NCBI RefSeq assembly: GCF_002078875.1
Contig: NC_034424.1
Coordinates: forward strand, 8,163,586-8,227,585
Length of the DNA stretch: 64,000 nt
Origin: Numida meleagris
Lineage: Eukaryota; Chordata; Aves; Galliformes; Numididae
Direction of reading: 5' to 3'
Under the pieces are notes generated by a model, which had not been told where the DNA came from, did no database searches, and worked only from the letters and a program-made list of their open reading frames with translations. Positions within the stretch are counted from its first letter, which is position 1, and each line of letters opens with the position of its first letter. Of this stretch, positions 48,066 through 64,000 are shown in pieces. The translations under genes were made by a program, and so were the position numbers.

Positions 48066-48985
48066 TTAAAATAAGCTTGTGACTACAGCTTGCCTTCATC
48101 CTTACTTTCTTCTCCCAAAGAATTGTTTTTAACATGCATCCTGTAACAGTGCAATCCTCGATGGTAGCAGTAGGAGCAAGCTCCCAGCACCTCTCTTACA
48201 GGCACAGCAACACTTGTTAAGCTGATATTCACACTGTAGCAATTACAGGTTACTAGTTACAGTTTGTAAGCATTGCTGCAGTTCTCTGTGAGGCCTTACC
48301 TGTACCACTTTTTCTGACACCTGTGAGTATGGCCTTTGCAAGAAGCTTGCAAAAAAAAACAGTGCTTTCTAAATGAAGAGCAGCAGCAAGGCAGTAAGAA
48401 ATACAGGACATTGTTCTGCCTTTATGCAAAGCAGGCTTCTTTTTAAGGACATCCTTCTTACCCCTCCTGGAGCAGGCCTCCACAGCCTGAGGGGACAGAA
48501 GGACTTTCCAAAGCTTCTCCCCCTTTTGATAGAGGCAGGCTTCAGGGCTTTCTCAGCCTTGCCCCTCATCCACGTTATCATCATCACCTAGCAGCTCTAT
48601 TGCTGTTCCCTGGCACTGATATTTATGCTCCCACTTCACCCAGGCCCGTTACAGCCTTAGGAAGGCTTTGGGGCAGTAGAAGAGCAAAAAGCAGCCTGTT
48701 GCATTTTTACCTCCTAGAAGTTGACATAAGCAGTTAAAGCACAACTGCCCCCACGAGAAGGGAACCTTGCATAACTTCTCTCTTTTAACAGCTTTCCTCA
48801 GGACCCAAAGCCCTGACTGCAGGAAAGCAGAAGTGCCTACACAGCAACACTTGCAAGCCAGTGCAATGTGGTAGGTGGAAAAGAGCCCAGGAAGGCAGGA
48901 ATGAAGAACTGCAGTGTTAACGTACAAGCACCCTCAGCCACAGGGCAAGTAGAGAGAGCCAGAGCAAGAAACACAAGGTACTGTA
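48066..48985. other. CNTRL-RAB14 convergent intergenic gap
   Basis: About 0.9 kb between the probable 3' ends of two convergent genes. Short overlapping open frames on both strands show no recognisable product. I see no RNA gene or transposon. Confidence 0.65.
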
Positions 48986-50937
48986 GTTTATCTAGATACA
49001 GGTACTTTATTTACAAATATTTAGATTAATAGCATTGTTACATCAAATGAGGAGTACAGCAGTCCAAACAAATCCTTTCTGTGACAGAAACAATAAGACC
49101 TACTGTAACTTATTCTGGGAATACAGGTATTGCACCTCACCAAGCTGTAGTCATTAGAACATTTACTTCCAACCTTCATGGCAGCAGCAGGTCCTGGTCC
49201 CTGGGCAAACCCCGCTGTGGTACAACCTTGGTTTAAGCAGGACGCATTAGCTGTAGAGCTCAAACATAGCCATCTACTAAAGGATACTAGTTAAAAAAAA
49301 CTAACCAGACAAAACAAAGGGACAGCGCACAAACAAGTTACCCAAATCCTATTGTCTGCACATTCCAGTTTTTTTTTTTTTGGCTTTTATTTAACATTGA
49401 CTGTACAATACTCTGGTACCACTGTAGACTTAAATGTCTGAACAGTTTATAGTTTTAGTGTCTAGAGAAGGATTTTAAGGCTACTTTGTATTTTAAACAC
49501 CACAGTAAGACTAGAAGTTAGACATCTGAGCGTGGTTAAACACTCACCCTTTCCATTTAGAAATTGTACTCCATGTTTTCTCAAGTGAAGCTATCCGTGC
49601 CATACGCTGCTGCATACAGAGCGACACAGTCTAGTCCTGCCAGCACAAACCCCACGTGCAGTTGGTCAAGTACACACGTGGATTTTGCTATCTCCCCTTG
49701 ATAGAAGCGGTACACGTTGTGCCAGCCCAGGAAGGTGGTACTCTTCATGAAGAAACCTGTCTTAGAAGAAGCCCTCGGGCCGTAGTGTTAAAATACAACA
49801 GTAGCTACAAATCCCTAGAGAACACAAGTTGCTTTGACTGTCCAGTTCAGTATCTGACCATTCAAAAAGTTAAAGGTATAAAAGCGTAAGATGTGCAAGA
49901 GAACCAGCCTTGGTATACAGTGCAAGGCAGGTAACGAAGCCCAATAATGCGAAATGCTTACAGAAGAAAAAAGCAGATTAGCACGCTGCTGATTGCACAG
50001 AACGGGATTAATAACATGGCATAGATATACCACAGTGCAAAGATGACTGACAGATTCCACTAGTGTTAATTTCGGCACTGGGATTAGAGTTCCCCCAGCA
50101 CAACGTCCACTGCCGACACCAAGGAGTTAAGCTGATGGGAGTGAACTGCAGTGACACCTGTGTCTGTACTGATGGGCGATGCGGTCACATACAGGTCATA
50201 CTGTACAAACTGATATTTTCTTATATACTGTTCTAATGCCAGTAATCATTTTCTTCATTAAAATCATATACACAGGATGTATTTAACTGTTAGCTCAGTT
50301 CCTTCAAATTTTATACATATTTACGTTCTGTTAGCAAATGTAAAGGATAAGAGTGGCAAAAAATGATGTAAAGCTATGAGCACAAGAATGGGTTGTTTCC
50401 CTGTGCAAGTTGTACACTCCTGCGCCAGCCCCCCCGCCCCCAACATGCACACCATGGGGAATTCTTTCGACAAAGCACATTGTTACGGAGCCCCTTTCTA
50501 CCATCAGAAGTCATTTCACAGCAAAGAAAAAAAAAAACCTTATCCTTTACTATGGACAGCTCTACACAGTTAAGAGGTGGGGAAGAAAGGCTGAAGAACC
50601 ATAAAATTAAACCGTACAAGACAAAGCCCTGCGAAAGTGTAAAATCATGAGTCCAGCATCAGTGCTCAGTTTAAATTATGTATCTGTGACACTATCACAA
50701 GGACAATCAAGGAAAAAAAAAAACTTCTAGATTCACCATGCAGGAGAGGTTTTATTACTCTACTTGCCTTTGATAACCTGATTACATCTAAAGTTGTTTA
50801 GCAGTTTAGTACTGTGTTAAACTTGTTTCAGTTTTAATTAAACCCAATAAGATGTACAGAAGACAGGGAAGCAATCAAAAGCACTGCTCCCAACAGACAG
50901 AGGTGAAAGGTCAGAAATGAAGCCATGAAAGAGGTCA
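48986..50937 (-). other. RAB14: RAB14 3'UTR
   Basis: Sequence following the RAB14 stop codon (TAG, 50940-50938) down to the probable distal poly(A) site. Length is about 1.95 kb; long 3'UTRs are usual for RAB14. Open frames of 60-90 residues here occur on both strands and look random. Internal AATAAA hexamers on the minus strand (50756-50751 and 49391-49386) allow shorter forms. Confidence 0.65.
49006..49011 (-). terminator. RAB14: Probable distal RAB14 poly(A) signal
   Basis: TTTATT on the plus strand, so AATAAA on the minus strand. It lies about 1.93 kb after the stop codon. It is the hexamer furthest from the stop codon before the gap to CNTRL; the end point is inferred. Confidence 0.5.
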
Positions 50938-56820
<5,883 letters not shown>

Positions 56821-56827
56821 TGTGGCA

Positions 56828-59800
56828 CTAAAAAACAAACAGAAACAAAACAGGACATATCAGAACTGCTACTTATTTGAACTGAACCCAATTCAGCCAG
56901 CTGAGCCTACATAAGCCAAAGAAAAAAAAAACAAAGAACAGCTTCTCTCCTCTCTCTCCCCAGCCATCTTCTCATTCACAGTTCAACTGTTCCTGTTCTT
57001 TCCCGCAGTCACTGACTTAGTACCAGAGGCATCCAGCAGAACTCCGGTCCTGTCTGCTCTGAAGCCCCATCAGCAAGAACTCTGAACAGAAACATGGTCT
57101 TAATATTGATATGCATTCAGTGTCATCAGGAAAGCCTTTAAGCTACTGCAGAGCTCCAGCAGGTTCTTGATTTAAACAGTCACGAGTAGACCAGCACTCG
57201 GTAGCCAAGTAGCTGATGGAAGCTGAAAATAAAATCTGATTAAAAAAAATATATCAGAAGAGGTTTAATAAAACCAGCAGTTTGGAACTATTACCATTTA
57301 TTACTGAGACTTGGAACAGAAACAAAGAAAACAGAGTTCGCATCAAACAGGTAAGAATTACTTAGGACAGCACAGGAATGCTGCAGCAGCCTGAACTGCA
57401 GCCTTGGGCTTCTGCATGTCCACATCAGTGCAGCAGCCCAAGTGACAAAGGAGGCACTCAGGAAATCAGTCGCCACGTCCACGGCTCTGCCAGCAGAGCA
57501 GGGCCCACACCAAGGCTTCGCAGCCCTTTTCTTTCTTTGTTCTAAACAGTACAGCTCACTGATCTTGCAAGATTTATTCACTAATCTTTGCTCTATAGTG
57601 GATTTAAGCAATTGTTGTTAAAATTCATTTGGGATAAATACTTCCAACACTGTGGAGCTTTCCTACATGTAGGAAGAATTAAGAATGGCCTCAGCAGTGT
57701 GAAGTGACTTACCAGCTACTGCATCACATAAGCAGGCTTCCAAGTCTACACCGCTCAGATTTCCCTTTTTTGTCATCTTGGAGCAAAATGATTGCTTTCG
57801 TCCCAGACTTTAATTTAAACAAGATGTAAGTGCCATCATTTAAGCAAATAGGTCGTTGCTATTAGGAATTCACCGTTTCCTTTCCTGCTCCTGCATGGCA
57901 GATAGCCAGCCATTAGCAAAACGGCACTTTTAATAGACAACATGGCCTCAGCCTAGGAAGGTATTTCCATTCAGTCACATGTCATCCACGTGGCAAACCA
58001 AACCAGCATTGCAAAGAAGTGAAGACACAGGGAAACTTGCGAGTCTGTACCTTCTTCAAAAGCAAACTAGTGTTTCCTCAGCCAGCATTAACCCATAGCT
58101 GTGAACCGTCGTCTTAAGAAAGGTGACTGACAACAAACCTCCTTCCCAGGGCACAGGCTGACAGCCACTGCTTCACACAGCAGAGGTTTAAAGCAAACAC
58201 TCATATCTAGACCTTGGAGGAGAACAACTCCAAGGGGAAGGTGAGAAACATTCACCAGGCGCCAGCTGCTGATCTGCACCTTTCCATCCTGCTTTCCTCA
58301 AGATACAGAGATTCCAAAGGCCTTCCAGCCCATGCAGTAAGCAAAGTAACCTATATTAAGTCCTATATATACACACACTGTTTTATTAAGCCAAGTTTAA
58401 TGCAATATAGTAAACAAAACCAATTTTGGAGAGTCATTCTTGTCCATGTTGGCAAAAAAAACAGAATTCCAGACTGCGTGCTGCATGGTTCCAAGAACTG
58501 TCATTTCAATCAAGTCTTTAGATCAAGTTCTTCCACAGCCACAGAGGAAATTACACACGGCTCCACTCCTCCAGCTGCAGCTGCTCAGCGCTTTCCAGGG
58601 CCACACTGTAGCAGAACTCACATTCACAGTTTCAGATGTGCTGCCCCGACCTGCTACCCAGCAAGCCAACAACTTCAGCCCATGGTTCCTACCAGTGAAA
58701 GACTCCAGAGCTACAGTGTCAGCTTCAGTACACACACTGGTTGTTTCTTTCCAACACCGGCACAGAATAACAACTACATTTGAGAATTCAACATCTAGGT
58801 GTTGCTGCCACAACACTGCGTACCTCAGAACTGCCCAATATGTCTTCACCTGCCCCTCCTCCTTTCCACCAGCCCCAGTTGCATCTCCTGACCCAACACT
58901 TCAGCATGCTTTTAATGTGCCCTTTGCTTTCTAAGTAAAGCCAGGAGGACTGTTCATGTTGCAATTCAGTCTGATGGCAGACAAGGCTAAACCAGAGCAC
59001 TATGAGGTATGGAAGTAAATTTTTTTTAAAAAAGGGCTTGAGTAGACCAATTTATATTTGCAAATCCTTTGGGAAGATGGCACACATGCAATATTTCTTA
59101 TCCCCCCCCAAAGAAAACACATGTTACAGCCACAACATAAAGAAAGCTGAAGAGACTGAAAGCACCAATGCGAACCAGGTTTGGAAGCTCTGCACTCCGT
59201 TAATAGCATCAAACCAACCTACGTGGGTTTTCTGAAATTCAGAACTGTAATTCCAAGGTAGGGAGCTACCCACACCGCTACGAGATCTGTCCCGTGGAAA
59301 CTCCATTGTCCATCTCTTCTCTCTCAACACCAGTTGCCTAAGGAACTGTTCTGTTCACTTGACACCATTTCTACTTGCTCAGGTTTGCCAGCTTTCATTA
59401 TACTCTTTACTTACAGAGGTCTGCAACTGCGCTACTTCGATATAAAAGAAACTGTCACCACTTTGTAACTTACGCATCAAAATCAGTTCCCACTTCAAAG
59501 CGAGAATTAGAAAACCACATCCTGCACTTGGTAACAAAGTCTGTTAAGAAATGGGTTGGAAGGGGTAGCTACCTTCAAGCCACATCTCACTGTGACAACA
59601 TCACCCTCACTCTTAGTGAGAGGAGGCTGCTCCACGGGGAGAGATGCCACAGCCCTCACTGGGTGCAGCCAGAGCTACCGCGCTCTTCCCCAGCTTAAAG
59701 AAATAGAATACCAGTAAAAATGCTGAGAAATACACTGATCCAATGAGCCCACACCTCTCAAGGCCCACAGAGCTCCTGGAGAGGTTACTGTGTATGACAG

Positions 59801-62800
59801 ACACTTACTGAAAGCTTAGAGAGACAAGGAAGCCAGCTTTGAACAGTTTCTTGTGTTAAGCAGATACAATAAGGAAAGCAGTGCATCAGTGCAAAGCGTG
59901 TACCAAGGGTCTGGCTACAGACAAGATTCTGAAACATCCCAACTTAATCTTGGCATTAAATTGACACCCCTGTTTGGTTTTTTTACCCTAATATAGATTA
60001 ATCACACAGCAGAAATGAAGATATTAAAAGAGATGATGTGCTTACTGTCTATAACTCTGGGATTAAACTATTCCACCTTGCAGCTCACAGCACTTTAATC
60101 TCCTTAGCAGAACAGAACCTTGCTAGTGTTAACACATTTCAAACTTCTCACAACTTTACATCATTTCTTTATTTCACTAGATGGACATACAGAACAATCC
60201 CTGCTGTAAGAGACCCAAATCCTAAAAATAAATCAGGATCAGAAGTGCTCTGCAACACACGGGGGAAAAAACATGACAAGACAGAAGACACTGCACATTC
60301 AGCCTTAAAAAACTTCCAAGCTCAGCATTTACTATGGACAAAAGAAGGAAGTCTAGACAAGGGCAGTGCACAGAAGAACTCAGTAACCACAGAAATATTA
60401 GCTACATTCTAATGCAGAGGGTTAATGTAGTGCCGATAGAATGGCTCTCTGTAGGAAGTGGTGCTCTACCCCTGCTTCACAGCCCTCGGTTCCCTATCAT
60501 ATTAGGTTTAGAGTTTTCATCCTTGGGGAGTGGGAGTGGTGGTAGAAAGAACTGCAGGACTGAAGAAGTTGCATCCAAGCCTGCATAACTTACCTTCAGC
60601 CACAGCTGGCGTTATACAGCACGCTGAAGTTAACCAGCCATAAATTTACTGGTAACAGAAAGCAGAAGTAGGCTGGTCCGGGAGCTCGGTCTGCCTGCCA
60701 TCTTTCTTCCAGGAAGATCTGCCAACTCAGAACAAGCTCTGGCTCCCTTTGCCGAGGTAATGCTTCCCCAGAGCTTAGAGCATTATTTCAGGATGGCAAC
60801 TAGCCAGGAGATCATGCTTCACTATACACAGATCTTTGCTCGCTTCAAAACCTGTACGACTAATTTTTATGTCATAATTAGGACTAGAATTTTTACAAGG
60901 TGTTGCTGTAATCCATTTTCCATACATCTTCCACCCTTTTTTATAATAAGAGAAGGCAACCTTAACAAGATATTGGTGACACCAGTACGTCTTCCTCTAA
61001 ACAAGCAGCACCATACCAGTATTTTCACATCTCACTAAAGCCCTGTTTCAAACACCAGCATCTACCTGTATAAACTGAGATAAGACAGTTTGCTCCTACT
61101 ATGAGTTTTATGGCAATGCACCTAGAACTAATTGTTAGTATCATACTCACACCAGCTGTCATGAGGCCCATGCAGCTCCTCCTAGCCCAACTGAGGGACA
61201 CAGCCAACTAGGTCTTCAACAGGTATCATTTGCATAGAGAATTTTCATAGCTTTTATGCTAAATAATCAACTGCATGTTATTAGGAGGGACTGGAACCTG
61301 TAATCACTGCATGTGCTGAATACCATTACCTGGTCAACCCATACAGAGATGATACCTCAGCCTCAGGACAGTCTCAGTATGACAGGTTCTCCTTAAGAAC
61401 ATACTGCTGCAGCCAGACAACCACTTTACTTAGTCTGGAGTCAGAGATTTTGTTATTTTATTTGGCCACCTAGGTGGCTTTGGTCATTCCTCAGGGACGT
61501 ACATCAGCAGAGGAACCTCACAGGTCAAGTTCAGTCCCACCTCTACAGAAGAGAACACCATCACATCATCACTTTTAAAACCTGCAACTCTTTAAGAGCT
61601 ATTTGTATTTTCATTTGTGGGAAAAAAAAAAAAAAGATTAGCCACAAGAGGAACTGTGTGCAATCAGTAAGTATTATTTAGAATAAGTTCTAAATCCTCA
61701 CATAAAATGAATGGGTTGTTATGCTCTTTCCCACCACATAACCTTCCTTCTCTTCTCTGCATATTTACATAGGCATCAATCTGCAATGAACACTGAGAAG
61801 AGATCAATAGGGGAGGGAGGACAGGAAGGAGGGAAATCTAGGGAGACCATTGTTTCAACTTATACAATTCCTCTAATGAAGACTTTTGTCAAGCACACGA
61901 AACAGGGCAGTGTAACTGGTATCTTCCTTTAGAGGGCTGCTGGAAACACAGTCTGTAATTGCACCAGTTGTGGTCTTCTGTAAAGTCACACGGCACTGTT
62001 AGGCAGTCACAGTTTTATCATCAATTAACACACCCAAGTGGTGAACCCATCAGTCAGCTGACTATAGCAAGCTACAGGGTACCACTCGACTTCACTGTTG
62101 TTCTGTTACATTCATGCACCAAGGACATTCAGGTGTTCCTGAACATACGAACCATCCCAGCTCTCATAAAGAGAATGGCCTAACAGCCTCCATTGATTTC
62201 CCCCCAGTTATTGTTTTTGTACATTTGTCTTTAAAGAGCCCAACATCTACGACTGATCCCTGAGGAGTCCCATTAGCAGCCTGCTAGCAGCTCATGCTTT
62301 CATAACATCACTTCTTGTTGGCCAGTTCCCTTCTCATTCCTCAGTTCTTCTTACAGTCATCTTCTCTAGTGTCCCTGATTGGGCTTCGCTAAAGCATCTG
62401 ATAAAGCACAAGATTGTAAATTTGGCTGAAGTGATCTTCAATCAGAGCTAGCAGTCGGGCAAGCCTCCCATGATCTGCTTTTGAAGATCACTCCACAGCT
62501 CCTCGTTTCTCACATGTCCAGTTGTCCTCTCTAGAAACGCACAAGACTGCTGGGCTGAGACTGGAGAGTTCGCAGCTATGCAAGACTTCTTTCAATTGTT
62601 TTTGAAGGAATGCATTCGCTTTATTGTTTCACGATCACATCAAATACACTTACTAGGCCTCAGACTGAGCTCAGATTTTGAATGAACCCACAGGCCTTGC
62701 GCTCTTGATTTAAAATAAAGAGAATGTATCATGCCACCATCACTTTTTGGTCTACCTCAACAGCTGTCCAGCTGCACACTGCAGTGGTCAAACCTTTCAA

Positions 62801-64000
62801 CAGTTTCACTCTACCAGGCTCCACCATCTTGTTTCCTAAGCTTCCTGCCCTGAGGTTCAGACCTCACTTCTCACTGACCACACCCTGGCACCACAGCCAG
62901 ATAGCACACACCTGCCCCATCAGCGACAGCGCGTTCTTCGATGTCCATTCTCTTAAGCATAGTTTATCCATTCACATATCCTCACTTATCCTATTCTCCT
63001 CTTTCTGTAAGAGTCCCACCTGCACTACACATCTGCATTGGAGGCAGAGGAGCTAAGTTCCAGAGATACCAGATAAACTTAGGGACAGTATCCACAAAAA
63101 CCAGAAGATATCGTCAGCATCATAAATCAGAGCAACGTGCAACTGTTTGGAGTCATTGCCTTGGGGAGGGTGGAAATAGAGTTTCAGAAAAACATCAAGG
63201 CCCACCTCCTTTGTTCCAGAAACATACAGCAAAGCGAGAAACAATCATAAGTTCCACTTGATGCACATGAGCGAGCAAGCAACTTTAGAAGCCCAATTTC
63301 ATTTTGAATCCCAGTACTGCCAGTACAACGGGTTTGCTTTCAAACTGTTCTCCTTCATAATAACCACTTTTTTTTTTTTACAGTTCTTAAAATAGAACAA
63401 ATAAGAGCTTCTTCCTTCAACTCAGATTTATGACTTGTTCAAATCCCTACAGGAAACTACTAAATTCCTCGTTAAATCATATTAGGCTACACAATAATTA
63501 TTTTCTAAGCCCCCAAGGACTGGGATTTCCTTCCCATTCCCAAGTAATGCCCAAGCACAAGAAGCCGTCAGCCCTAACCATGACAGAAAGATCCCAAGAC
63601 ACACATCCCGTACTACAACGTAGAGAAACAGTAAGAGCGACATTTCTAACTTAGGGTTCAAAGTGATTTAGGATCTAGACAGCCTAAGTCTCCTCCACAA
63701 ATGTGTACTCCTACACCTGCAAAAACCACAGCAACACAGAGCCACTGCACTCAAGAGAGAGAAGTTCTCATGAAGGAACCTCCAGAGCAATGTAGCCACA
63801 AGAAACCCCAACACAGACATTTTTCCTGGCTTTACTACAAAGAAAAAGCAGTACAGATTTAATTCCAGGCAAAGCTATGTAATGCAAGTAGGTGAAAGCA
63901 AGTAACTGCTGTTATGGCAGCAGAAGCACTGACAAAAGGAAACGGAGAACAGAACACTTCTGTTGCTTCCTCAAATAGGAAGTGGCATAGATTCATTCCA
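56828..64000 (-). other. RAB14: RAB14 intron 1 (partial), no gene recognised
   Basis: These 7.2 kb lie upstream of the exon carrying the RAB14 start codon. There is no CpG island, so the RAB14 promoter and noncoding exon 1 are probably beyond 64,000. Long plus-strand open frames at 58,214-58,783 and 58,440-58,934 overlap each other in different frames and resemble no family. A weak CR1-like stretch is near 62,235. Homopolymers include the A run at 61,621-61,635 and a T run near 63,368. Confidence 0.7.
62235..62340. mobile_element. Possible ancient CR1-like fragment in RAB14 intron 1
   Basis: Words such as CTGATCCCTGAGGAGTCCCA, then TAGCAGCCTGCTAGCAGC, resemble an internal CR1 region encoding part of the reverse-transcriptase C-terminal sequence. 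The match is short and diverged, so this is a weak call. Confidence 0.3.

Noticed and set aside
58214..58934. Two long plus-strand open frames (189 and 164 residues) in RAB14 intron 1
   Set aside because: They overlap each other in different frames, one lacks an ATG at its stated start, the composition is Ser/His/Cys-rich and low in bias, and no domain or homology is recognisable. Chance openness in intron sequence is the simplest reading.

Overview
This is a vertebrate nuclear-genome window, most likely from a bird. It holds three multi-exon genes in the order C5 (minus strand), CNTRL (plus strand), RAB14 (minus strand), the same neighbourhood these genes have in other vertebrates including human. 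The evidence for a bird is a CR1-type LINE 3' end carrying the ATTCTATG tail repeat, a second CR1 fragment, the near absence of other interspersed repeats, and very compact introns (all of CNTRL fits in about 30 kb). Chicken or another galliform is plausible, but the species cannot be fixed from the sequence alone.

Layout. Positions 1 to about 14,650 hold the 5' half of complement C5 on the minus strand: 22 coding exons, about 952 residues, with the remaining exons off the left edge. Positions 14,650 to 16,020 are a short head-to-head intergenic gap. A CpG island at about 16,020-16,660 is the likely CNTRL promoter. CNTRL (centriolin/CEP110) fills 16,150 to about 48,065 with 42 coding exons that join into one open frame of about 2,338 codons, plus at least one noncoding 5' exon. 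CNTRL and RAB14 converge tail to tail with about 0.9 kb between their probable poly(A) sites. RAB14 has seven coding exons at 50,938-56,820 (215 codons). The last 7 kb is RAB14 intron 1, and its first noncoding exon and promoter are not visible here.

The exon models were built by hand from homology to the known protein families. At every junction I checked the splice dinucleotides and that codon phase carries across, and all three models stay in frame throughout. The three genes are unrelated in function: a plasma complement protein, a maternal-centriole and midbody coiled-coil protein, and a Golgi/endosome small GTPase. Their adjacency is conserved synteny, not a pathway.

I found no undescribed biological system. 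The points most worth checking are: a second CpG island inside CNTRL intron 11 that ends in a consensus splice donor and could start an LRR-less centriolin; an unusually weak splice donor on C5 exon 14 with a better-looking competitor 5 nt away that would introduce a stop; predicted upstream ORFs around the CNTRL start codon; a non-conserved CNTRL C-terminus with a possible 3'UTR intron; and two perfect palindromes of 24 and 20 bp in CNTRL introns.
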